DNA of 64,000 nt from Archegozetes longisetosus (taxonomy: Eukaryota > Arthropoda > Arachnida > Sarcoptiformes > Trhypochthoniidae), in the NCBI GenBank assembly GCA_018873245.2, contig JAEMBT020000001.1:17610220-17674219 (forward strand). The letters run 5' to 3'. This document shows positions 33,362 to 46,500 of this stretch, piece after piece (position 1 is the stretch's first letter; each line of letters opens with the position of its first letter). The notes beneath the pieces were generated by a model, which saw only the letters and a list, made by a program, of their open reading frames with translations, was not told the DNA's origin and ran no database searches. The position numbers were made by a program, and so were the translations under genes.

Positions 33362-35359
33362 TTAGGCTGCAGGGCCTGGAGGTCCAGACGATGGTGCGGA
33401 TGAAGGGATGCTTAGTGGAAGCGGTGGTATCTGTTCGTGAAAATCCAGAGTTGAATGTTCTAAAGTGTTTTGTGGCACAATATTAATATAGTTAAGTTTG
33501 TAGGACTGTTTCTCAGTATAGTCTGCCAACTGATGCAATTGTATCATAACCGCTGCGATGTCTTTTCGCAATTGATTCTCAAGTGCGCGACCAACTCGTC
33601 TCCTATATTGAATTTGAATATCAGTTGAAATTAGTGAAATTACTTAATTTTCTGTTGTTTCTATTTATAGAGCTATTACTAAATATGTTTCTGAGTTAAT
33701 GGGTTAGGATATGATAATAAGATACTTATAAAAAATAATGTAAATAAGTTAATAAATAGTTGATAACTATGCTTTTGGTCGACTAAAATTGCACATAAAT
33801 ATTTTATTTTCTATTTTTATTCATTAAATTTTATTTCTTATTCAGACATATTGAAGATATTAATATATTTCACTTTATTTAGAACTATTGTTAAGATAAC
33901 TAATAAAAATGATTTATAAGCTGTTCAATAGTAAGGACCCAAATATATTCTGACAATAAATGACAAATAATTAGGTGCATCAATGATTTAAATGAATATC
34001 TTCTCACTATTTATTACTGTTATTATATTTTATTATATCTTCAAAATAGTAATTTATTTACTATGAAATGAAAGGAAGGCACGAGATATCAGTTGCTGTT
34101 AATGAACTTTTACATTGAATTACTTTTGGTTAATACGAGTAAAGTTTGCAAAATTGTGTTTAAGTCTATTTTCGAGTAAATCAAGACTGAGAATAGGTTA
34201 ATGAGAGAAAAGCTATGATCTATTGTCAAAATAAGTATCATTTTGCACATCTAGAAAAATAATACTTTCGGTCTGCTCTCTAAAAACCTATTGTAAATCT
34301 CGCTCTTATTTCACTCTAGCTGTTTTGGGTCACATTTTATTCAACAAAGTAGTCAACATGATTCGTAACTATAGAACGTGACCAAAAAATTTCAAATAAT
34401 CCAATTTAGCTGAGAGATTATGATTGAGGCAAAGAATGAAGTTTTAATCAATGGGAGAGCAAGACATCAAATAAACTTCAATTTGATAGAATAGAGACCA
34501 AGAACCGAGGAAAGAGATAAAGAAGCAAAAGAGTAGATAGAAAAGTAATTTAGTATGATGAAAATATTTAACTGAAAAAGTATTTTATTCACAATCTTGA
34601 TAAAGTGTCAACATCTATATCTGAATTAAGCCATAGTCGTAAATATAAGAGATTTGTGACACAAGTTTCTAAACTAAAATTTCATGGATTAATGTAAATG
34701 ACGTGTTGAGAGATTTAAAAAGCTAGAATTAGCATTAGATCCAGCAAATGACAAGTCGACTATAAAAAAACTTGTTATAAGATGAAGGGCTCGATGACTA
34801 TTAAATTGAGACAAGAGAGAATTGTCAAACTTGTTCTATGAAATAACTGCTCTATAGCTGAAAAGCGTATTATTCTAATGAGTTAATAACTGTTTATCTT
34901 AATTATCCCAAATCAATACTACTATATTTGAATTGACACACATTAATAGTAGAAAATTTGCTCAAGCTATAAAGTATTCAATCCAATACTATATAGGTAA
35001 CTCTAAAAGACAGACCTGTACGGAATGGCGACCGGAGCTGATAACAGATGAAAAGCAGAGACGGGAAGTGTAATTGGCAATAGACTCATTCCGTGAAGTA
35101 TTGTTCCGACGCCTGCATTTCTGATCTGTTCCTCAACATATGATGGGGAAATATTCTTATCTCCCAGTAATGCACCGCTTCGTACCAGAATCGGAGCCAA
35201 CACTGGCAATGATATGGCCTCTAAGAAGTGACGCGAGAAGTCATTTCGAATATCTGCGAGTGAGGTGAAGGCACTGATGATGGCCTGTTCGACAGGAGTT
35301 AATTTGTAACAGTTATAGTTGTGAATGAGTAGTACTATTGTCAAATTTGTAGCCCAAAA
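33362..35359 (-). CDS. Unrecognised protein, last two exons
   Basis: Two exons on the - strand, 35359-35016 and 33602-33362, join across a 1413-base GT-AG intron in phase 2 and give 194 residues to the stop. The first exon starts after a good acceptor (TTTCTTACAG) and reads FWATNLTIVLLIHNYNCYKL, a likely membrane segment, then VEQAIISAFTSLADIRNDF, SLPVLAPILVRSGALLG and VGTILHGMSLLPITLPVSAF, which are hydrophobic or amphipathic. The second exon is RRRVGRALENQLRKDIAAVM and ends in a Pro/Ser-rich tail (PPLPLSIPSSAPSSGPPGPA). Both exons stand out from the AT-rich background in base composition. The 5' exons are not identified; a frame at 38091-37909 could be one. I do not know the family. Confidence 0.65.
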
Positions 35360-35560
35360 CTGTAAGAAATCAATTCTATATTTTAATCACATTTCTATAC
35401 ATTCAATAATATTTAAACTTATTATATTTTAGAATATTTTATTTTTATATAAAAGGTTGACAAACTTTTTTCTGCCAATTCCTCAAATTCATTCTGATGA
35501 TCGACTTGATAAGACTAAGAAAAAGAGAACAAACTTCTAGTTGTTTCGATTGTTGATTTT

Positions 35561-35620
35561 TCAGAACTTTTCAGAAACTTTTCAGAAACTCTTCAGAAAC
35601 TTTTCAGTAACTTCTCCGAA
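35561..35620. repeat. 13-bp tandem repeat
   Basis: Four to five copies of TTTTCAGAAACTT-like units, upstream of the last recognised acceptor of the 33-35 kb gene. Confidence 0.8.
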
Positions 35621-36417
35621 AACTTTTTAAAAATCTCTTGGTATCAAATTATCAAATATCCAAAAGAAATTGTTCCAGAAATGAGTCTTCTAAACGACGT
35701 ATTGATATTATAAAATCTTAAACAATGTGAGAGACGTGTAGTTAGCGAGAGAAACAGATAATATAACACAGTTAAATTGAACCGATGGGCATATTTGTAA
35801 TTGGAAAGAGACAAACAGCAACGAAATGAACAGACAGGAGAATGTTGTAGAGAGCTTATAGAAAAATTATATAAATAAATGTGTCCCACTAATCAGTATG
35901 TGAACCATCTCAAGACAACTATTACTAGAAGAGAGGCTGTGACCAAATTAAAGAGGATCAACCAAAAACTGGTTATGCCGCCTATCTCTTAGCCCCTTTA
36001 GACTTAAATAAATATATCATAACTTTTCGTACTTCATATTTTTAGTTTTATCTCTTTTCGCACTTCGAATAACTCTTCTTCTTAAATGACATTATTTTTT
36101 CATTTCTTTCTCATTGATTTACTATTTCGTGATTTTCATATCTTTCATATCTTCCCACTTATAAAATCTCGTCAACTATTAAAACAAACATTAATTTAAC
36201 CGCAAATAGAAGTCTGGGATTGATGTCAATCAAGTTCTGTAAAAGTATTTTATCTGAAGCTTGAAATTGATGCGAAATAGCGTTTCATGAATTATAGAGC
36301 AATTACCTTAAATGTTCTTAAATTAAAATTCACTAAATTTCACGTTTATTTCAGCTAATCTTGTAATTAAACGCAAGAAATATCTTTCAATTTTCTTTCT
36401 TAACCCTTGAAATACTC

Positions 36418-36652
36418 AGCAATGAAGTCAGAATATTTCGGGTGGGGGGGCACACAATATATTCATTTTGATTCAAATCTATTGTGTAATGGTTTCAAAC
36501 TTGAACTATGATCTGTTTTTACTTTATTTTATAGTAATTGTTATTACAACAAATTAAGAAAATTCTATATTCAAAAATATACAGCTTTTAGGTGAAGTGT
36601 GCGACAGATTTGAATTGGGGTACACAAGCACCAAAAGGCCTGACCGGCTTCG
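36418..36652. mobile_element. hAT MITE, family copy 2
   Basis: Related to 32820-33084: CAGCAATGAAGTCAG at the left, GGCTTCGCT at the right, and shared interior blocks such as ACCTATTGTGTTA against ATCTATTGTGTAA and GATTTGAATTGGGG against GATTCGAATTGGGG. The ends are more decayed and a target duplication is ambiguous, so it is probably an older insertion. Confidence 0.7.
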
Positions 36653-39203
36653 CTACTTAAAATACTTCTCAAAAAAAAAATTTCTTTCAAGTTTACTTGC
36701 AAAATAGTTTTGGTTTTATAACTTATGATAACATAAAATCTAAATAATAAAATTTAGTAATAAAAATGACATTTAAATATTTTATGTGATATTCATGTGT
36801 TTAAAGACCTTAAAAATAATTATTTTAAAATATTTAAATTTTATAACTAATGTGAAAGTAGTAAACGAAATGATAATAAATAGTCATAAATGGAGTGCGA
36901 AGAAGAGTTGAAATGGATTTATAAGAGACTTAAGCTATTAAATTTGATTATACCAAACTTTATTACTGTGATTGTGTTTAATAAATATTATAGAAATCGA
37001 TCAAATTATATAGTAATTATTTGACCAAGCTATATTACCTATCTATAGTTCCTAAAACTATTTATATATCAACTAAAAACTCTTCTCAATTATTTGGTCT
37101 ACTTATTGGTAGTTCAAATTTTCTGATTAGAAATAGTTATACTTTTGCTTTATTACCTATAGTAATAATTCACATAATTATCATATTATACAATTAGAAC
37201 ATTTATGCCTATTTCTATAGCTCTTCTTTTTTTCTCTTGTGGTTTAGGGTCAAAATTCTGTGACAATCTTATTGGATGTATAGCACAATTGTTGACATAA
37301 AACCAAGTGAAATTAAATAGAAATCAATGGTATTAATAGTGTTTAAAGGTATAGTTACCTAAATTATTAGTTTAGTAAACTCACTCGTAGTTATCTAAAT
37401 GATTATTTGTTTCTGCTATTCATATGAAGGCTTTAAGGAATGATAATAATAATACATTTGGAAACCGTGAGATAATTCATGCAAGAAGATCACGATTTGT
37501 TCATACTTTGCTTACTTAAAACATAGCATACAATAGCGAAGAGTTAAAAGTTAAAACAGATCTTACACGTTTATAGTGGTTCTATAATTATGGGATTCCT
37601 AAAAATAGTCTAATTATTCAGTTTAGATTTGCATAGAATCATTGCAAATATAGATTTCAAGTTAGATAATGTATCTATTTTCAGCTATCTTGCTAGTTTC
37701 AGTTATCTTGCTAGTTTCAGCTATCTTGCTAGTAACCATTTTCTAGTTTAATCACTTTTCCAACACTTATGACTATCTGATATTTCATTCAAATTCCAAA
37801 CTACTTATAATTCAGATCATATTTAAAGGATTTGTGAGAATTTCTCAAAATTTATTAAGACTAAAGAGTTAACGATTTAAAACTGATTGAACTATTTGAT
37901 CTGCAAACCTAAATAAAGTAAAGCTTGACAGAAAGAAACAAATGAAGAACGTTATGGCAAGAGATAATAGAAGTTATAGAAGTTATAGAACAAAGTTTTC
38001 TCCAGAAATATACACCCGTTTGGCCGAAAGTCATAATATCGCACTTTGACACGAATCCCAAGGCATAACTTAATAATAAGTTTCTTCTCAACTATCAATA
38101 CTCATTTCGATTAACTGCATTTCTATTAATGAGTTCGTGCTTAAAACTAACTTCTATTCAATTCACTAATCAAGTGATGGCCTTATTTGAGTAGTGATCC
38201 AAAAACGTGTTCAAATCCAAATGAGTGTTGAAATTGATTTTCACTATTTTGGTAAGTTTTTCTTATTTGGTTTGATGTCTATATTGAAAGTTATTACACG
38301 ATTAATCAATTTGTTGCTTTGGAAAAGTTGCAGTTCGTATAATTCTAAGCTTTAGAGTCAACTAATTTTAAGCCCCAGGTTCAACTAATTTTACACCTGT
38401 CTCAACCGATAATAGCTTTTTGAACTCAATCACAATTATTTGTTAGAAACAATGATTTGGTCTAAATTACCAGATAGTGAAGAGTGTTATGATTTTATAT
38501 TATTTGAAAAAATTGCTTAAAATCAATCGGAATTGAGTGAATAGAAACCTATTGAATTATAGATATTGGCTGCTGAACTTTAATAAAATGAAATAAAAAC
38601 AGCCAAATTCATTCTATTATAAGCATGAGTTTAGTTTTCGTAGGCTATGTAAGCTTCAAGCAAATCATCCCAAAACACATATGAGTTTCAATAGAATTAA
38701 AGTTATTTGTTTCGAAACTTTCTAAAGGAAGACGAGTAGGAGATGTAAGAGATATAGAAATGTTGAACTATTCAAAATCAAATCAAATTGAGTGATGGAA
38801 CTTGCCTATGGGGAGAGGAGAAGTATGAAGATATGTGGACGCAACTCATATGTAGATTGAACTGATTTGTTTTTTTAGCTAAATAAGTTTGTATTTTAAT
38901 AAAATATAAGGCTATTCTTATCAAATCGGATCAGTATAAAAACGTGAACTTTTTATTTTGTCAAATCTTTATTGATCAATCAATTGGTCGTATTAGATCG
39001 AAATTGTATAAGTTGTAAATCTTATTCTAGTTCATGTTCTATTGGTAAACATAACTTTTTATTCTTATATATTTTCATTTTTATCAGGTAACTTTCAATC
39101 GTTATTTATTTCTCTTTTATTTTATTATTCCTTTTTTTTCACTTTGTTATAAATTTAATTTTTTAGAGATTTTAGTTTTATATTCACTTATAGAGAATAG
39201 ATT
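36653..39203. other. No gene supported; minisatellite at 37679
   Basis: AT-rich sequence. Three copies of an 18-bp unit (TTTCAGCTATCTTGCTAG) at 37679-37734. A patch at 38085-37980 on the - strand is less AT-rich and could be an unrecognised exon (GFVSKCDIMTFGQTGVYFW). Confidence 0.4.
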
Positions 39204-39262
39204 TTAGATAACTTAGTACTAAATCATATACTTTAGGTAACTTAGTACTAAATCATATATTT
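39204..39262 (+). repeat. 29-bp duplication upstream of the neuropeptide gene
   Basis: AACTTAGTACTAAATCATAT occurs twice in tandem, 120-170 bases before the ATG of the neuropeptide precursor, within what is likely its promoter. Confidence 0.8.
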
Positions 39263-39378
39263 TAAACTTGTATATCATACTGTTATGAATGAGGTCTGCT
39301 AGCAAATATAAGTGTAATTAACGAAATATCTCAAATTTACAATAACTATAGATTAAACTAATATACAGAGAGAAGAAA

Positions 39379-39711
39379 ATGATAGTGAAAATACTACTAT
39401 CATTGGTTGTAGTAATCACAATTTGGTCGGTCAATAGTTTGGTGGCTAGTTTAGACGAAGAAACAAGAACTGTAAACTACGACTCCAGTTGTCCAAGCTG
39501 TCAAATGCGATTACCGCCAAGGTATGGTAAACGAAATCACATTTTGCTCACTCATTTGTTCAATCACTACAAGAACGGAATTGGGAAAAACTTCTGGAGC
39601 AAACATGTCTTTCAGACAAGAGAATTACCCGTCAATACAATTGATGTTATTTTTGATTTTTTCCCCCGAGTAAACAAAGGTGTAGTTAAAAATAAATTCA
39701 TTAAAGACTGA
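39379..39711 (+). CDS. Putative amidated neuropeptide precursor
   Basis: A single-exon frame of 110 aa. Residues 1-24 or so form a signal peptide (MIVKILLSLVVVITIWSVNS). The mature part shortly after it contains CPSCQMRLPPRYGKR: a CxxC pair, then PPRY followed by Gly-Lys-Arg, the classical amidation plus dibasic cleavage site. Processing should release a peptide ending in RY-amide. About 60 residues of C-terminal flanking peptide follow (from NHILLTHLFNHYK). The RY-amide end recalls the arthropod RYamide and NPY/NPF families, but the FxxxRY pattern of RYamides and the length of NPF are not met, and the cysteines are unusual. I cannot assign a family. It would be secreted from neurons or endocrine cells. 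It runs tail-to-tail with the otopetrin gene, with 240 bases between stops. Confidence 0.7.
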   Translation: MIVKILLSLVVVITIWSVNSLVASLDEETRTVNYDSSCPSCQMRLPPRYGKRNHILLTHLFNHYKNGIGKNFWSKHVFQTRELPVNTIDVIFDFFPRVNKGVVKNKFIKD

Positions 39712-39852
39712 ATTTTTGGCTCATTTATAGAATGTTGAGACAAATATAGAAATTAATCTTAATTGTAGTTTAGAGAAATAGTTATAATAAAAAATAGTTA
39801 AACAATAACAACAACGTATTGTTTAATAAGTTTTATGTACTCCGTATGTAGT

Positions 39853-39858
39853 AATAAA
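39853..39858 (+). terminator. Polyadenylation signal of the neuropeptide gene
   Basis: AATAAA on the + strand, about 140 bases after the stop codon. A second similar site lies at about 39880. Confidence 0.45.
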
Positions 39859-39950
39859 ATTTGATAAATGAATTAAACAAATAAAGTATTAAAATGAAAA
39901 AAAAGAGAAATATTTAATTATCTAAAAAAAACAAAAACATAACAAAAGAG

Positions 39951-41501
39951 TTACATATTAGTCATATGAGCTTGATCCTTTTCATAAGCATATTTCCAAA
40001 TATCACTTAAGCAGACAGAGCAATGAAAGCGATAGAAAAGCATTAAAGGTAAAGTAGTGTGAGATATAATCATCCAATAAAGTGAACCATAATACGCTTG
40101 CATCTCATGATATTTATCTACTGATTTTAACTCAAATGTATTTAGTATCCATAGTGTAACGTTTAATATTAATGCAAATGTTATTAATTCTCTGCCAGGC
40201 TTAAGAAACCTTAACTTTTTGCTGTTAGAACACCTTCTGATACCATCGACAAGAAATAAGGATTGAATAGAAACTTGAGCTACAGTTAGAATATAAATAA
40301 TTATGAGAAATATGTTATTAGCAGAAGCAAAATTTGCCGATGCAACTATTGACAAAATATAATGCATGAAGTAAAATGGTATTGGTATTAACACCAATAG
40401 ATCATCCATTGCTGTTGAAGAGTTATCCAAATGATGGTGTCCCACTATATCTAAAGTCCGTATTTGTCGGTAAGCTAGTGGTATAACTATGAAGCACGTG
40501 ATCGTCAAAACACCCATTTGTGCTGAATATATACCGATTCCAATTTTACTGTAATTGTCTTGTTTGATAGTAGTGAAAAATATAACTATAGTTATAAATG
40601 TTACTAATAGAGTTGATAATCCTCCAAACAATCCACGATTGCTTGCGTGACAGTCTGCGTTTATTGATATTGCACTTTTGTATTCTGTTTCCTCTTCTCC
40701 TAACCTATTCTCACTTATTTCTTCTCTTATATGATGTGAATATGCATTCATATCATCTTTACCTATAATCATAAATTATACACTTGTCATTAGAGTATGG
40801 ATTTTAGTACTTAGAGTATGGGTTTTAGTACTTAGAGTATGCATTTGAAAACTATTTATTTCTGATAGATCATTGGATTTATTGTTTTTAGATACACCAA
40901 GAAAAAGCTATATGACTAGTACTGATATTTTTTGTGATAAATAGAGCTATGAAGATATGTATTTATAAATTTATTACATGTTAGATATTTAAAGTTTAGC
41001 TCTACTCTAAATTTGAAGAATTTATATCAATATCTTTATAGCTTATCAATATTTGAACACTTTTAATGCGTTATAGTAACGTTATTTTGTGCATCTTTCA
41101 CTAATTATGTTCTCTTTGCTACCCTTTATTACCACAGTATGTGACCTATGCTCTCATATCTCAATCCTAATTTCTAAATAATACATATCTTTCACAGCCC
41201 TAGTGATAATTCCACAAAAAAAGTTAAATTCTTTCAAACAAAACAAAAGGATAGTTGAATTTATCTTTAGAAAAACAAGTATGAAACAAAACAATCAAAT
41301 TCTAGTCTAGTATTGTATGTCACAAGTAGTAGTTTTGAGAATATCATTATATGAAATTCAATTTAGATAGACCTCAGACTTATAACAAAAACGTTCAATA
41401 ATTCTGAAAACATGATTATATAAAATAGAGTTCAGACAGATTTGAAGCGTTATAGAAAAGTTAAATAATTATGAAGATATAATTATATAAAAAATATAGT
41501 T

Positions 41502-41569
<68 letters not shown>

Positions 41570-43463
41570 AAGCATGTAGAAAAATATAATATAGATAAAA
41601 AACTAAATGCTTACCAATATTAGTCCAAATGATATACCAAACAGAAGCAAGTATTATATTATATTCAATAGTGAATGGATATAAATAAGGCAACGCATCC
41701 ATCGATTGCTTATTGATAATCGATTTTTCCGAACAATACATATGATGTGAAATGGAGTCTCTGAAGAGGACATCGTCTGCGATAACACTATGATTAAGAG
41801 TACCATTCATTGCTTCGACTTTGTTGACATAATCTTCGATGGCCTCCTCTATTATTGTACTGAACCAAAATGAAATTGATGTGCCCACCAAATGCATTAA
41901 AGCAAATCTTGCTATTGTTCGATAACGATTTATTAAAATCTATTTGGAATTTTTTTTCGTTTATTAGATTTTTATTTTTACTTTAATTCTTTACTTTCTA
42001 TTTCTTTATCTGAGAGTTTTGTTTATTTCAAAACTTTTTCAAAACTTTTCAAAACTTTCAAAACTTTTCAAAAATTTTCAAAACTTTCAAAAATTTTCAA
42101 AACTTTCAAAAGTTTCTCAAAGATATTCTTATACTAATTGAAGTAACTAATGACTAAAAGCCACTGTTCATACCTTAACTCTATCTACGAAAACATTAGT
42201 ACAAACTTACAGGCAATAGTAATGAACATTACGCTCGATCTAATAGTTGTGGGCATTCATACTAATATAGCTTTACTTATCAGTTTATGATTTTAATGAT
42301 AAATGTTAGGAAAAAGTTAATTCAAATCAATCAATACTGCTCTTATCAGAAAATTGACTTTTGATGTCAACTCAAAAAATTGCTCATTAATAAAGTATAA
42401 GTATTTTGCTCAAACTAGTTAATAAAAATTCAAGCGTAAGAATAATATCTAAACAAAACTCTCATATATATGTCTTACATTAGAATACTTGAAAGCCATA
42501 AAAAGTTGATAGAAGGAGAAGAGACATCGTATGGAGTGGACAGAAAGAGTGATCAGATTTTTACATTTTTCGATGCCATTAATGTAAAAATGTATTTGTT
42601 GAACTAAATTCACTCCTTGATGTATAATACTTCCAAAACAGAATACTAAAAATAAATATTTTTGTATATATTTTTTGTATGCATTTTTGTATGTACTTTC
42701 GTATGCATTCTTGTAATATTCTTGTAATATTCTTATAATATTTTTGTAATATTCTTGTATGCATTCTTGCATATATTCTTGTATATATTCTTGTAAATAC
42801 AGAATTATTCTACATTGTCCCACTAATAATAGTCTGATTAATTAATTGTACATCTATTATGAACCGAACTCTAATAAGCTGTACATTTTAGTACATAAGA
42901 TTAAACCTTACATTGTAGCACATATGATTAATCGTGTGAGAGCAAGGGTAATGAATACTAAGCAAAAGATTTAATTTAGAAAAGAATTAAGTTTTATGAT
43001 TAGTAGTATAGAAAACTGGTATGACATGATTCACACGAAATTAAATTTCATAAAGTTTAGCTGTTGAATTAATCAAAATATTAATCAAAGCTAGTGCACA
43101 AGAATATGTTAGATAGCTAAAACTAATGTCTACTAAATGTGTACTATGTTGTATATAAAATACAATTAGATCATTTAATGTGTCTAATATATTATTCTAA
43201 ACTGAAATATTTTTCATTTATAAATTTAAGTCTATTTTCAATGAAAATACTTCGTTCTAACCTAACCTAGACTGATCTTGAAAAATTATCACAATTTTTC
43301 ATCTAATCTCTCAGTTTGACTATTTATGAAATATGTAACAAGCTCTAAGAGTATTTAGATTCTGAACTAAATCTTAAATTTATAACATATTTATAATTAA
43401 TCTAACATTAGTGGAGACATATTATAAATGACTTTTCACTACAAACTTAAGTCCTTAAAAGAC

Positions 43464-43511
<48 letters not shown>

Positions 43512-46500
43512 TATGCCTAAATTGACATACCTGTCATACCACACTTAAGATAGAAATTTCCAGAATGTTTACCATGTAAGAAACGATAAGCAGATTCAAA
43601 TGGAGATACCGTTGACGCGTTGGCGTCATCAGGAATTGGCTTATGATATGTATTGAATATTACAGCAGTCGATATACTTATGTCATCAAAATCTGAGTTA
43701 AATGATTTATTGTCGAAGTTATCTTTTATTGACTGCTTATCTGGTTTTAAGAACTCAATGGCCCATCGCTTGTATTTCTGAATATCCCAATGAAGAAAAC
43801 CGATCCAAATAAATCCTATCAAAGTAGTAACTATAATGAAAAGATGGTTTCTATCGCTAACTTCGTTGTCGAGATCTTTGACACAAATAATGGCTCCAAG
43901 TACTATAATAAATAGCGCGTACATTACTGATGCAAATTTAACTAATCTTGTGTTCATTTGTCCTGAATCGAATTGTGTGTCTAAACTAAAATCTATGCTC
44001 TTGCCAAGACTACATCCTCCGATTGAAATGTTATCCTCGTCTTTCGTGTGTTTCGACTTATTTACCACCGGTGACTCTATCGGTCGACGCATTTTTTTAA
44101 CTAAAATTAATCAATATTTTCAATTTTAGTAATCATTTTAAGCCATTTTTGGAGGTTTTGAAGAGAATTTGTATGTAAGAGAAAATTGAATTACTTGTTG
44201 AAGAAGAAGAAGGAGAGGAAGCGCTTGACCCATTCTCTGGTTGTTGACGTCTCGAACGCATTGGTGGAGGAGTTAAATACTTGACAAGTGAGTTTTCCTT
44301 ATTATCTATCTGTGGATTGATGATGACTTCATTTGAGTTGATGTCACAATTGATTTCTGGTTCAGAGCCGCGGTCTATTATAATAGTAGGGGCTTCAGGT
44401 GCACAACCGATTTCCTCTATAGTCTCGAGAACTTCGTTTGTATAGAAGTTAGTCAAATTATTGGTATTATTACTGTTGATACTGAGTTTCTGAGTCCTTT
44501 GTCTACTATTATAGCCAAAGAATACGCGATCTTTTTCCTAAATAATAAAATAAATGTATTTTTCTTATAAAACATTCCAGTCACTTTTTCAGTCCCTTTT
44601 CAGTCCCTTTTCCAGTCACTGACAGTATCTTAATTTGCAGGCAATAAACTAAATATATGTTAAATTTATGAGAATTGTGGGATTATTCACGTGAACAACT
44701 ATTTTATATGCAATCTATATATTCGTATTCATATCTTATCTTTTATCGTGTAATTTGAAATGAAAGATGTTATTCCTATTGTTATCGAATATAAAATATA
44801 TAATATTTTTATGCATCTTATTTATCATCTCAATCGCTTATTCATTCAATTTCAATAATTATATCATCTTAACTCTTTTTATTGATTAAATATTATAATA
44901 CTTTCAACTATAAAGTTGATTGAACTATAGCACGAAATACTGGACTATTGACCTGGGGATATGTCTCATGAAATATTAATATTTGTCATACGTCTTTTCG
45001 GATTTTCTTCATTCAAGTCTTTTCACATGAGTTTATAGACAATTGTGTGAAAGATCGATTCATCAAAATAAGTCGATCAGAGTGAAAGCGATGCAAAATA
45101 GTTGACTCATAATCAATAATACGCAAAAATCTTATCAATATTTCAATTATTTCTATCCGTCATACTTGAACGATTGAAATAATAGATTAGTTTTATTCTC
45201 AAACTCAATGCTTATGCAATTTGTTAATCATTATTATTTGTTTGATGTTAGGATTAGTTGGGAAGGTCTGAAGACCTGATAAAACTAGGCTTAAGAGTGG
45301 CAGTGGTATATCCTGATTGAACTTGAAAGTAGTGACTCAATAAAAATCATAGTTCTAGTTTATTATTTTCTAAATGATCATTTAGTCAAAATTAAGTTCA
45401 ATTTCTTCATTTTTAATTAAACTATTGAAAATGATCAATATGTATCTAGTATATTATCAATATGTATCTTGTACATTATCAATATATATCTTGTATATAC
45501 ACTCGTTTTCTTATATATGTTTTAGCTAATCATTGATCGCTCAATTGAAAGATTGCAACTATTTTATGACATTTCATTTCCGTGCAATGCCTTCATTACT
45601 CAATACAATGCCACACACACTCTTATTGTTATTTGGGCGAAACAGTCGTCTCCCAACAAATCAATCATAAAATCAATCATAACTCCAATGCTATGGATTA
45701 ATCATTTGTCGTAAACACAACGTTGATTCATACGTTTGATAGAGGAATTTCGGTTCAGAAGTATTACTAAATTATACCGAACTGACGAGTAGTTCAATAA
45801 TTGTGGTCATTTAAGAAAAGATATATCAAAAGTTAGAACCTGATAACCAATACATTTAAAAGAATGGTCTCGTAAACAATGAAAATAATTCTATAAAGTT
45901 TTGTAAAAATTCTACAAAATTCTGTAAAAGTTCAAACTGAATATAAAGTGTAAAACAATACAAACTTGAATTTTATCAATTTGATGTATTTCAGGACTAC
46001 TGAATCTCCTTTCGGACAGACTCTTATGAACAGTCAAAAACTTAGGCTTAGCCAACATAATTGAATTGTTTAAACACTTATTAGAGTTTATAAAACAAAG
46101 TAAAGTAATATTTGCGATCCAACAAACTGTCAGGCTATGACAATCAATAACATAATATTATTTTGAACACGATTTCAATTCTAACGAATCAGTAATTTTT
46201 GATTAGATGTGATCTATTTTAACCTGCAATAATTGAAATTTAAAAATATTTCTCTCATGAAAGCAGTTGCAAAGTATAAATTAACTTAAGAAATGATCAA
46301 ATTCTAAGTATTGCCCGTAATTGTTATTAGTTGCAAGGATGACTTTGCGAGTTTCTAACTATTCTTACATCAGAATATAATATATTCTATATATTCAGGC
46401 ACAATAAAATAAACTTTTCTTAGCACTTAAAATTTTCAGTGAACCAGACATTAGTTTTTCTAATTGTCTGCTATAATGCGTTTGCATTAATTTAATGGCA

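Noticed and set aside
41469-41614. Frame extension beyond otopetrin exon 5 with His/Thr and Ser/Leu runs
   Set aside because: It is the microsatellite in intron 5; the GTAAGC donor at 41614 ends the exon.
42646-42823. Frame with repeated QEYIQE before otopetrin exon 4
   Set aside because: Translation of an intronic minisatellite upstream of the exon 4 acceptor.
43836-44129. 97-codon frame antisense to otopetrin exon 3
   Set aside because: Shadow of the coding strand.
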